This document shows, in pieces, positions 23,101-32,720 of a stretch of DNA of 64,000 nucleotides. The stretch lies in assembly GCF_963576615.1 (NCBI RefSeq), contig NC_088716.1:60280228-60344227 (forward strand), written 5' to 3'. The notes beneath the pieces are model-generated. The model searched no databases. It was given only the letters and a program-made list of their open reading frames with translations, and was not told where the DNA came from. Within the stretch, counting starts at the first letter, position 1; each line of letters starts with the position of its first letter. This DNA is from Watersipora subatra. Taxonomy: Eukaryota; Bryozoa; Gymnolaemata; Cheilostomatida; Watersiporidae. The position numbers and the translations under genes are program-made.

Positions 23101-24966
23101 CAATTTATATATAATTCACCTACTACAGTTAAAACACAAACAAAACTTAACATAAATGAAACAATAAAAATGAAAGTGTTACCGTGTGTTCTTTTAGTTG
23201 CGGTACTTCTTTGTAGACCGACGGCTATCGGTTTCATTACACATTTCATTACATTAAAAAGTAAGACCTAGTCAATAGATGGTAAAAATATACATGTACA
23301 AAGCAATATGTCTATAATAATTATTATCAATCAAGCTCAAAATTCTTAGAAATATATAACTTCGCTATTTTAAAGCTGTTTGTGTCACTTTTGTTTACAA
23401 AAAATGGCAAAAATACATGCATATCGCTATTAAAACGTTGTATTTAAATCATTTATACCAGGTGAAAATTCAATTTAAAAAGAGGTTTATCATTTTTATA
23501 TATCAATTACGCTAGTCCTAGTGTAGTGAAATCATCACCAAATTCTCATTATTTTACTGTCTCGAGTCTCGAATTTTTACAAGACAGTGTCTCGAGTTTT
23601 GTCTCGAACTTACAAAACCTGTCTCGTTCCACCTCTACTACGGCATTCTATGGTTAGAATGCTAATATATTACTTTTAAGTTGATGGTAGCAGTTGACCT
23701 TGTAGCTCAACCTTAAGGTCACCCTATCGATAGTCCAGTTGTGTTATGATACAAGTGTATTGAATGGTCGCATTCTTTTTCTAATATATAGCATATTTTT
23801 TCATATTGTTTAACTAAATGGAAGTCATTTTTAAAGCTATTATATTAAAAATTAGACAGTAAGAAATGTCTTAGTAGTAGAATGCTTCGGGTTTTGTTTG
23901 ATCTGATAGAATAGTTGTATAAAGGTTCTTTTTTATCAGGTGCTACACTTCCAGTTATCTGTTAGCTATCTTTCAAAATCTTAATCAGGTGTCACTTTAT
24001 CAGTTGTTTGTCAGGTGTCACTCTTTCAGTTGTATGTCAGGTGTCACTCTTTCAGATGTTTGTCAGGTGTCATTCTATCAGTTTTTTGTCAGGTGTCACT
24101 CTGCAGTTGTTTGTCAGGTGTCACTCTTTCAGTTGTATGTCAGGTGTCACTCTATCAGTCTTTTGTCAGGTGTCACTCTTTCAGTTGTATGTCAGATGTC
24201 ACTTTTTAAATTGCTTGTTTGGTGTCACTCTTCTAATCGCTTGTCAAGTGTCACTCTTCTAATCGTTTGTCAAGTGTCACTCTTCTAATTTTTGGTGAGG
24301 TGGTACTCTTTTTGTCATGAGTCAGGTATGACTATTTCCAGTTTTCCACTAAGCACTACTCTTTTGATTGCATTTAGTATGAACTAGCGCCAAAGTGTTG
24401 CCTTGATGTTGACAGATATCTGTAGCAATTTTCCATATATTCTATGGTATGGTGTGTCTCGGTGTGTTCATGTTGTCTGACTGCCCTGGACATTCTAGCA
24501 CCAGTATGAATGACTTTAGTTTTAAAACTAGTAATTTGCGGTAACATAGTAACAACATACAATCATTTACAGTCAAATGTCTGTTACTGGTATTTTTACT
24601 CATAGTTACTAGTCATATGAAGTCTTGTAGTTTTGCTGTTGAGGCAAGCATCTTTAAAAGGCAACAGTTTTTCAAGGGTTTTCTGCCGATATAAGTAATC
24701 TGATTTCTACCTCTGGTCTGTCCGCTTGATTTGCAGCAAGCACAGGTGACACTGTATCAAAATAACTGCGTTCTATCTGTTCTATCAATAACTTTGGAGT
24801 TGTCTTTCTTAAATAAAAAGAGGTGTACTCTCTGGATTTTAGGCTTGTTGGTTGAATGTTACCTGCCATTAATCTTTCAGGGGAAATGACTGACCAAGAG
24901 AAAGACTCAGACGTCTCAATGTCCGACGGTGACATGGATGAAAGTGTTTTGGAGACCTATCGCTAG
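8105..24966 (+). CDS. GTF3C5: General transcription factor 3C subunit 5 (TFIIIC63/tau95)
   Basis: GTF3C5 is the TFIIIC subunit that helps recognise the A box of tRNA genes and recruit TFIIIB and Pol III in the nucleus. Ten exons join in consistent phase: 8105-8269, 8966-9161, 11698-11934, 14745-14875, 15935-16009, 16171-16299, 17431-17598, 21770-21886, 22292-22406, 24881-24966 (472 aa; human about 519). Recognised blocks are VEYPG near the N-terminus, LFETRPIWTR (exon 5), GPWRTMWIRYGYDP at residues 281-294 (exon 6), PPYRQLFYQ (exon 8) and an acidic tail (exon 10), all in the human order. Exon 6 appears to use a GC donor (AGG then GCAAGT). The exon 1 donor, GTTCCT, is weak but gives exactly the human spacing. 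A second in-frame ATG at 8123 could be the start. Introns carry most of the window's minisatellites, a hAT element and Helitron-like copies. Identity is secure; the exact N-terminus and exon 7 acceptor are less so. Confidence 0.93.
9986..10124. repeat. Minisatellite, 15-bp unit
   Basis: About nine units of AGTAGTCATACCTCT, nearly identical, in GTF3C5 intron 2. Because 15 is a multiple of three, open frames cross it on both strands; they are repeat artefacts. Confidence 0.95.
11003..11082. repeat. 38-bp-arm inverted repeat (hairpin)
   Basis: Arms 11003-11040 and 11045-11082 are separated by a 4-base loop (AAAC). Only two of 38 positions are not Watson-Crick, and both would be G-U pairs in plus-strand RNA. 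It lies in GTF3C5 intron 2, so the pre-mRNA would form a long double-stranded stem. Confidence 0.95.
11477..11530. repeat. Perfect 54-bp palindrome
   Basis: Arms of 27 bp meet at CCATGG with no spacer: the left arm ends CAGCCCCCCA and the right arm begins TGGGGGGCTG. A near-identical palindrome lies at 55937-55978. It is in GTF3C5 intron 2. Confidence 0.95.
11614..11711 (+). repeat. 49-bp tandem duplication over the GTF3C5 exon 3 acceptor
   Basis: Two copies of a 49-bp unit (two mismatches) each contain GTTTTAG followed by CAATGATGGACTAT. The exon similarity requires the second acceptor (exon from 11698). Use of the first would read into TAG within about ten codons. Confidence 0.9.
13889..14016. 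repeat. Minisatellite, 32-bp unit, four copies
   Basis: Four copies of a unit beginning CAGTCTTAGCGAGTGCC that look identical, which implies a very recent expansion. It lies inside Helitron-like copy 2. Confidence 0.95.
14235..14500 (+). repeat. 33-bp tandem array made of a tRNA-like A-box segment
   Basis: Eight copies of a unit reading CCTAGTGGTTAATCGTGCTT. The last copy runs into the remainder of the tRNA-like cassette (B-box-like AAATTCAAATACAG near 14520). The array is therefore an expansion of the 5' half of that cassette. Confidence 0.9.
16418..16602. repeat. Minisatellite, 21-bp unit
   Basis: About nine units of ACTATATGACACATTCAATAG in GTF3C5 intron 6. Frames run through it on both strands because the unit is a multiple of three. 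Confidence 0.95.
18333..18390. repeat. 20-bp repeat, three copies
   Basis: Three units of CTTGGGAACCCAGGGAACA within Helitron-like copy 3. Confidence 0.85.
18695..19215 (+). repeat. Second copy of the 2990-3680 repeat
   Basis: Collinear with the left copy but about 170 bp shorter in its second half. It sits between two parts of Helitron-like copy 3, so it is probably a later insertion into it. Confidence 0.55.
19675..20028 (+). mobile_element. Helitron-like element, copy 5 (short form)
   Basis: It has TGTCCAGTTATAGCGATTAA at the left, an antisense tRNA-like piece (GATTTGATCTCGGAACC), and the 3' end ATGCAACGCCGGACATTCGG CTAG before T. Its inner region differs from copies 1-4 but matches copy 6 near the 3' end (GTTTATAAG, TAATACCC). 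It lies in GTF3C5 intron 7. Confidence 0.55.
20573..21575 (-). mobile_element. Helitron-like element, copy 4
   Basis: The minus-strand 3' hairpin is CACGGGCAATGCCGGGTTG; the 5' side near 21555 reads TTTCTCAAAGTTTGTCTGTG. The clearest tRNA-like cassette of the family is at about 21403-21475: A box TGGCTCAGTGGTAGAGTG, B box GAGTTCAAATCC. A 16-bp unit that occurs once or twice in other copies is amplified here to about seven (21064-21172). Confidence 0.6.
21064..21172. repeat. 16-bp minisatellite inside Helitron-like copy 4
   Basis: About seven units of GATACTGGTACCTCTC. Other copies of the element have one or two units at the same place (13748 and, inverted, about 4220). Confidence 0.93.
22511..23637. 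mobile_element. Non-autonomous hAT-type transposon
   Basis: Perfect 18-bp terminal inverted repeats begin TAGAGGTGGAACGAGACA. The flanks are 8-bp near-identical target copies, CTACGGCG (22503-22510) and CTACGGCA (23638-23645). An 8-bp duplication and a TAGRGGTGG-like end are hAT hallmarks. The interior (1.1 kb) has no transposase frame. It sits in the last intron of GTF3C5. Confidence 0.85.
23985..24290. repeat. Minisatellite, about 25-bp unit
   Basis: Around twelve degenerate units containing TGTCAGGTGTCACTCTTTCA, in the last intron of GTF3C5. Confidence 0.92.
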
Positions 24967-25544
24967 CCTAGGATTTTTTGCCGCAGGTATTGAGTCAAGT
25001 CATGAATCTTTGTTGACAAAATTTTTGAAGCTGGTACAACAGGCAATGTTTTAGTGACTGTCATTATGGCCAGTCACTTTTTGACCAAATAATATGTTAT
25101 TCAGATGGTGGTAATTAAGATATGCAAATCTAGTCACATTTTTTGGTATTTCCTACATCAAACTAACTTCCACCAATGTACAAGTGACAGAAGCTCATAC
25201 TATTGAGACTGAGCTTGTCTGATCAAGATTCCTTTACAGTTGTACATATGTTGTATATTTTCTTTATAAATAAATAGACAAACGCTGTATATATTTACAT
25301 GTACGATTAGCAATGACTGCACAAATTTATTAGCAAGCGCATAGCTATGAGTAACACTAGCATTTGTTTGAGCAAAATCCAAGACAACAAAGCGAGATTT
25401 AGCGTTTTCAGTTACCACTAGTATTAATCCTCTAGTTTCAGATGTCTTTTGTATAAAATTTATTGAGCTTGCGCTCCCGAAATTCTACTAGGAAGTATGC
25501 TGTAAGTGTTTATATCAATATGAGAGGCTCAGAGGATGACATCA

Positions 25545-25672
25545 GGCATCAAAATGATGACATCAGACATCCAGATAATGATATCAGACATCCAGATAAT
25601 GACATCAGACATCCAGATATTGACATCAGACATCCAGATGATGACATCAGACATCCAGGTGATGACATCTGA
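25545..25672. repeat. Minisatellite, 21-bp unit
   Basis: Six units of GATGACATCAGACATCCAGA. It starts three bases beyond the stop codon of the 139-aa minus-strand gene, so it probably forms part of that gene's 3' UTR. Confidence 0.93.
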
Positions 25673-25675
25673 TGC

Positions 25676-26324
25676 TTATATGACGATAGGTATGATCGCT
25701 GATGGAGTGTTCTCAAGGGTTATTCCCTGCATTTCTTGTGTTAGTTCTGGTTGTTGGCTCTGAGAGAATGCCTCACTATTGTTCATATTGAATTGACCTG
25801 TTTCATCGGGTCCATAGTCTAGCATGTGGCCAGGATTTGCAAATGGAAGTGTCCTCGATTTTTGGCTTTCCTATCAAGCATGTTTACTTAGTTAGATCAA
25901 AGGGAGGCATTAAAAAGTTCAAAATACAGTTAACAGAATGTCTTTAGACATATTATTGTGATGGTACATTACCTTAGATAAACAACAAATAGATGGTGTG
26001 TCTAGAGTATTTTACCGTGGTTTTACCATAGAGTATTCTACGTAGTTTCACCATGATGGTGTGGCAAAATAGTGGATGGATCTAAACAGCTGAATTTACC
26101 TTTGCTGCTGGTAGCCTTTTCTTGATACCACCAGTAAGTTTAGGCGATGTAAATGGTGGTTGTGGGCATTGTCTTCTCTTCTGTATTCCCATCTCTTTGT
26201 CACGCGTCTCCTTGCCATATTCACGAATAGACCAGTTTCCAAAATTTATATCGGATTTTAGGTTGGATCCAACCATTCGTTTCCTATGATCAGTGATAGC
26301 AATATCAGAATTTGTACCAGACAT
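25676..26324 (-). CDS. Two-exon gene, unknown product of 139 aa
   Basis: Exon 1 is 26100-26324 (75 codons, ATG at 26324) and ends AAG before GTAAAT. Exon 2 is 25676-25870 (64 codons plus TAA) after the acceptor TTGATAG. Both phases are 0, so the join needs no adjustment. The protein is hydrophilic, with no signal peptide or membrane segment. The first half is basic (HRKRMVG, IQKRR, IKKRLPAAK) and rich in proline around PQPPFTSPKLTGG; the second half is Gln/Asn/Glu-rich (SEAFSQSQQPELTQEMQ) and ends in a hydrophobic IIPIVI. It is tail-to-tail with GTF3C5, whose stop lies about 710 bp away. A 21-bp minisatellite begins just past its stop codon and would lie in the 3' UTR. An in-frame TAG precedes the ATG directly, which supports the start. 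I do not recognise a family. It could be a small disordered nuclear or cilium protein, but nothing here shows that. Confidence 0.62.
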
Positions 26325-27668
26325 CTAACTACTACTAGCATGAATTGGCAGTAGGCTAGGCTAGTCAAATTATGCACACAACGCGCATGTACAATCTCGA
26401 GATGTACATGTATGCCTATCGCATTAAGTGTAAGGTCAAGGCTGTGGTGATCTCATTGTATTTACAAATCAAACAAAACTGAGTAAAAGGATCTCTGACT
26501 AGTGTTATCTGAAAGCTTTGATACTACTATATCTCATTGTCCATTTAAGATCTCAAACTTTCTATCAGAACAGGTTTAGCTCTCTCTGAGTGTTTTTCCA
26601 TTATTGGAGTGTGCGAAGCCTTTGAAGTAACTGAGAGGGTATGAGGCTACAAAGTGTCGACCCTCCGTTACCCGTAGCCTCCTTTTGTTAGTCAATGAAC
26701 TAGCAAACATTGTCATTTCTCTCTTAAAAGCGCTAACCAAAGTTACTTGAGAAACTCAAAAGAAAGCAGAATAGAAATAATAAGATAGCGATATTACTGG
26801 TGCCGGATGTATCTGCTGCAGGTTATGTGTGGTAAGAAGCTGTCAATGGAAGATCAGTGCTTGCAATGTAGTAGAGCAATTAGTGACAGGAACAATAAGA
26901 CTTCAACAGATATGCTATATCACAATACAACGTAATTGGCAAAAGCAGGGAGGGTCACAAATAAATTAGATGAAATTCCTTCTAACTCTGGTGATTACAT
27001 TCTTCAAATTAAACATTTTTGCACGTAGTAGCAAGCTACAAAACTAGCTAAATATGCCAGCAGTTGGCTCTTATAACAGTTTTGTTCATGCAAGTCTAGT
27101 ATCTAGTAGTCTAAGGACATGCACAGACAATGTCTCTAGCCACACAGGTACACATGCCAGATAGTCAGTATCAAACATATCATATACAGAATGAGAAACC
27201 CTGTGTTCTCCTTATGTTATACACAGTGCTTATATCCCAGTAGTTAGTACATCGGGTACAGTTTCAATCACCATCTTACAGTAAAGTCGTATTATTATTG
27301 TCGAAAAGGGGTACATAACTCCAAAGTTATGACTTAGATCTGCCTTCGCTTGAATTAGGTACGATTCATTATAATTTGACAAGCTCTCGGATGGGAGTTG
27401 GCGTGATTTACTTTCCTTCCTTTTTGGCTAGATCATCCGCTATCATAGAAATCACAAATTTTATAGGGTTGTCTCATTAGCCATCTTTTGTTAAGTGTAT
27501 ACGCTACATTCTCAATGTAAAATAATTCTATAGTTTGAGTAGAAGTGTTATTAGCACAATACATAAAATTGAAAAGGCGCATCTAACTCTAGCAAAAGGT
27601 TAGCAGATTGTGGCATCACATATACATGTACTTAGCATAGTGACAAAGATAGCCTAAGCAATGCTTTC
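26325..27668. other. Intergenic, between the 139-aa gene and FAM228
   Basis: I see no gene or defined repeat here. It holds the upstream region of the minus-strand 139-aa gene and the 3' flank of FAM228. Confidence 0.5.
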
Positions 27669-30600
27669 TTACATTTTGACGTTTTCTATACCCATGTTGG
27701 GGACACGCGAGTCTCCTACAGCCGCCACAGCACTTCGAGTAGTGCGTCTGCTAGAGGAACGCAGCACAGACATCGTGAATATACATTCTTCTAAAGCTTA
27801 GCAGCGAACCTTGCAGTTACCTGTGATATACTAATCCTAGATCTTTCATGACTAGTTTTTCACTGAGCTGACTGGTTTTTCATCTGTTGCTTTTAAAATC
27901 AATGATAGCAACTGAAGTAAGGAACAGGTTAAGACCTTACCATGTATTTTATGATAGTCAATTGAAAATTGCTCGAGCATTAGCAAGTATGCTCTGGTAA
28001 CTTCCAGTTGGTACAAAAAATTAATCAGGCTGTAGTTGAAGAGAAGATATTGTGACGCAAGACTTGATCAACTTGTTAATGCTTGTCTCTAGAAGTTTTT
28101 ATTCCACACTTGCTGACACCTGCCACTAGAATGATATGCCATATCCTGCTCTGTCTAGTAGTTCATTCTAAGGTCATGGAAGTTTTCAAGTTTGCTCATT
28201 CATGACTGGAAAAGCTTTACCAAATTGAAATCTGTGTTTAGCATAACATACATGTAGGTGCATATTATGTCAAACATGCACCTACATAACATACATGTAG
28301 GTGCATGTTATGTCAAACATGCACCTACATAACATACATGTAGGTGCATGTTATGTCAAACATGCACCTACATGTACATTATCATGTTTTATCTTTTAGA
28401 TGGTTTTTTCATTGTGTTATATTTTTGCATTTTCATTGGTAATAAAGTTATAGAACATTACTCATCCATCTTGAAACTCTAATGGTAACAACCAGCATGG
28501 GATGTGCTACAACATTAATGTATGCCTTTTACCTTTCTTATAAGGTCAGAGATTACCACAAGCGTCAACTCCCTGTAAATCATTGAATTAGTAAGATTTG
28601 GGAGTTTTGTTAAAGGAAGTTCACACCGACACAAGTTGTGAATACGACTGAATTCATGAACTACCTGCTGGCCTGCCTAACAGGGCTTTCGATGTCAGTA
28701 AGAGGCATAGCTGTCCAAGTTTTGTTTTCCGTTCCATGTCGACCTTTCGGAACTAAAGGCAGGGTTGGAAGCCTGATCTTGTCAAGACTCTTTCCTTTGT
28801 ATGTTGTGCCTGAGGTGCAGCGGAGTATGGTTGTATCCTCTGCATCTCTTGTTGTCTCTTGTAGGAGAGTTGGGTCTCTCAGTGGCTTGTCCACCATAGC
28901 TTGCATTCCCTGGAACATGTTATGGAATACCTGCTCTAAGATTTCTAACCAGAATGTAGATACACATGTCTATGCTACAGAGTGTAGATACACATGTCTA
29001 TGCTACAGAGTGTGAATACACATGTCTGTGCTACAGAGTGTAGATACACATGTCTATGCTACAGAGTGTAGATACACATGTCTGTGCTACAGAGTGTAGA
29101 TACACATGTCTATGCTACGGAGTGTTGATACACATGTCAATGCTACAGAGTGTAGATACACATGTCTATGTTAGAGTCTACGTACACATTCTATGCCACA
29201 GAGTGTAGATAGAACTCGGTAGTCCGAAGCAGCTCATTGCTATTTCATGTCGTATTCACCTACTCTCCGTTGTGCATTATCAGTGGCTGGGGAGGGTGGC
29301 ATTTGTTCAAGGTTAAATCAATAGACACAATTATTACACAACTAATGCGCCGATGAATACAAAGCTGCCCCCATGTGGCTCTAAAGTTGATCGATATATT
29401 GACAAATCTCTTTCATACTCACGGGAACTACCATTGGTCGGTTGTCATGAAGGCCCATTGCATAGTATTCGGAAGCATCGAAGTCATCACGAAATACATG
29501 TCCCTGAAAGAACGAGGATCTACTATCATGTTTTAAACAAAGACTATGCAATGGCAGTATCCTGTTACCATGTTTGCTAAATATTCCTGATGCTAATGCA
29601 AATAGGTGCCTGGTGCTGGTGCATTGAACAGCCATGTTAGAATATTTAGTAGTGTTTTTATTATAAAATGATGATTACTATTTCTATGACAATATAACCA
29701 CCAACCAAGAAAGCTTTTTGTAACTCATGCAAGTCCTCAAAACCTGAGCCACAAGATGAGAAGTGATTTTCCTTTACGAGAGTTTTAATGCCAAGGTCAA
29801 GTCAAAATATCTGCAGGTATGCAACCAAAATTACTCAACTTATCATAATTACCAAAAAGAGCATCTCAGTACAACTAGGCAATGGGATTATATAAATAAA
29901 TATGTGTTTTTATAACTCCGCATGTCTGCTGCTAATTTTTTGGGCACAAATAACTCCCATTTTTGTTGTGAGTTAATTAAACCAAAGTTTTTTTTTCCAA
30001 TTTTTTTCCTACAAAGTGCTGTGCAAATCTGAATACAAGCCATTACATTGTCATTTTTGCATCCCTATTATTTTAGTTGTATAAGATGTCTTACCTTTTT
30101 GTTTACGTGTTCAATATATTCTCTATATAATTGATCCTTTCTTGTTTTATAGTTTGTATAGTTCTGACTGTCCATCTCACTTATGATTGCCTTTCTAATT
30201 GGTTGATAGACACGCTCTGTCCAGTTTTTGTGTAGAATCTCCTTCTTCCTTTCTTCTAAGTAGTCATGGTTCTCCACGTAGTCTAGCATGTCCTAAAAAT
30301 ACACATTTACCTGCAACATTCAGCCCAAGGCTACCCACTAGTCTGACAAGTTCAATGTAGCTCACCAAAAGGCTATAGCTCAGTGAAACTACACGTATGT
30401 AGTGGATGCAGCATTTTATTTCTCTAACTAGTTCTGATAGGATGAGCGTGACGCCAGACAAGCCGCAGAAGTCCTTGAAACCGGTTTATGTTTGTATTCT
30501 CATGCAGTAATTGTTCTTCACAATATTTTATCAACAATTATACTTGTAAGCTGTTTGGGAGTACACTTGTCATAGTTTTAAGTTTTTTTCATTTTTCATT

Positions 30601-32720
30601 TCGTAAGTTTGCATTATTAAAACGCTGGGTACTACCTATAGCGTGTTGAAGTAGGGTGTTCTAACTGCAAGTAATGCTAGTTCTAAGATCTTTTACCTTG
30701 ACCAAATTTTCTTCTCGATCGAGTACAGCTCCATACATTTTTTTAACAGGACGGGACTCGATGTCGCTTTTCTCCTGCAAATTAAAAATGTTAGCTATAA
30801 TATGTTTGAATATAATAACAGAATGCTTAGTCAAACAATTGGCAAGAAGCTAATACAGTGTGTGAACAAATTACTAGATAAAGTTAGCTGATCAGTCTAC
30901 AATAGCCTGGGCTTCCGGCCTAGCGAAGCTAAATCATTACGTGCAAACAGTCCACACACATGAACTGTCTCTGTAAAAATTAGCTTACTTGCAGCCAAAG
31001 CTAATCCTAAATACATATAAATATACGAGTTAGAGTTAAGTTAGCCAGTTAACTCGCTTATGCCTGAGGGGATTGTCTGTAAAGTTGTCAACTCACGGTC
31101 TTCATTCAAATTTGCTATAAAAATGTCGAAAAAATTCATAGATTTGTTAGCATTTTGTTCTATGTTGTTCTGTGTAACTATGTTGTAATTTGTGAAAAGA
31201 TTTATACGGTCTATCTGTACATTGCTGCTGTAGGGTTTAGCACCTAAGTAAGAATTTATTGACCATGCGTGAGATAAGTGTATATATGCAGCATATATAT
31301 ACAGTACATATATATTGTATATATATTGTATATATACACAGTATATCTACTGTATTTATATACTGTATATATGTAACCAGTAAAAAAAACCTTAACTTTA
31401 AATAAAACACTTGATTACTATTAGTTTCATGCTTGCTGAGAGCAGTCTTCAGATAAAGTGTTAGCACCAGTTTTGGTTACTTTATAGACAGCTAGAACTA
31501 TTAAAACTCCTAAAACTTTGTAGCTAGATGATAATGGTCGACCATAACCGTAATCAAGCCTGCAGAGTATGTCAAAAGCTTTAAGGTGTGAGATTATACA
31601 GTCTTTGCTAGACAAAAATGACTGCCAATCTTTTATTTCAGTTCTAGGAGCCCAAATAAATAAGCACTGCCTTTACTGGGCTAATCATAATTTAAATACC
31701 AGCATTTTCATATAAATGTCATTTGCAGTATAAATAACATTTCAATAGAGCGAACATCAAGTCGAGACACACTTTGCTCATCATGGATTTAAATTTTGAA
31801 TTACATAATAAGGCAATCGTTTTTCAATATCACCAAAGAACTTGTTAAAAATACAGTAACAGCCTCAGGCAGATGATATAATCTTTCTAGATATCAGTAG
31901 CTTTGACAACAAGACACACAAACATCGCTAAGATTGTACTAGCTCACTCTCAAAGGCACACAAAACTGGAAAATCTAACCAAATACTTTTTAAAAATCTT
32001 GAAGTTTCAGGTCTAGAAACTGAAGCACACTACTCTGCTAAACCAATTTCATTAATTTCCTGGGCCCAACCATCTCTGATCAGTGGTCATCAAGCATTAT
32101 AATAAATGTTTTTTAAATACAGAGTTAGTTTATTACACTATTTAACTTTTAACTTTTCAAATTTGGTTCTTTACATCTCTTAGTGCCATTAGAGATACAG
32201 AATAGCAACATCAGAGATACACTATTGCAACATCAAAGATACGCTATAGCAACACCAGAGATACACTATAGCAACATCAGAGATATGCTGTAACAACATT
32301 AGAGATATACTAGCAAAATTAAAGGCATACTATAAAAACATTAAAGATACACATAGCAATATTACAGATATATACTATAACGGTATTAGATGTACACTGT
32401 AGCAACATTACAGATACACTAACATCATTAGAGATATGATAGAACATCATCAGATATAAACCTAGCTACATTAAGGGTACATTAAAACAACATCAGAGAT
32501 ATGCGGTAGCAACAGCAGATATATACTACAACAACATCAGAAATACACCAAAAAACATTACAAATATGCTATAACAACATCTAGTTATAACATCCTCATT
32601 CCAAGCTAATGAATATCTCATCTGTCATGATGAAATTATTTTTCTTACCGCTATCTGACTGCTGACTTTCCAATTAAATGGAGTGACACTTTTTGGAAAT
32701 GTCCTTACTTCAGTTGTCAT
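27669..32720 (-). CDS. FAM228: FAM228 family protein
   Basis: Six exons read in phase on the minus strand: 32649-32720, 30697-30774, 30095-30292, 29423-29503, 28665-28909, 27669-27750, giving 251 aa. The core in exons 3-4 matches human FAM228B: DYLEERKKEILHKNWTERV (human FLELRRKEMLYKKWVDCV), the block ending EHVNKK, then GHVFRDDFDASEYY (human GNAFIEHYDPKEYD). Exon 5 keeps the later RH, W and IES positions. The family's biochemical role is not known to me; mammalian members are mainly reported from testis. The end is ambiguous: exon 5 either stops at TAG (28661-28663, 225 aa) or splices at the overlapping donor AGCAG/GTAGTT to a basic 27-residue tail (RRTTRSAVAAVGDS) that is exactly in phase. 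I favour the splice, moderately. PFN4 starts 2.4 kb away in the opposite direction. Confidence 0.87.
28242..28375. repeat. 43-bp tandem repeat with internal palindromes
   Basis: Three copies. Each unit contains AGGTGCATGTTATG and its partner CATGCACCT, so single strands can fold in several registers. It lies in the last intron of FAM228. Confidence 0.9.
28963..29200. repeat. Minisatellite, 28-bp unit
   Basis: Eight to nine units of GATACACATGTCTATGCTAC in FAM228 intron 4. Confidence 0.93.
32185..32590. repeat. Degenerate minisatellite, about 24-bp unit
   Basis: Sixteen or so diverged units built on ACATCAGAGATACACTATAG. It ends about 60 bp before FAM228 exon 1, in intron 1. It looks older than the other arrays. 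Confidence 0.8.

Noticed and set aside
852-24300. CRISPR-like arrays among the short tandem repeats
   Set aside because: The units are contiguous with no unique spacers, and the genome is animal.
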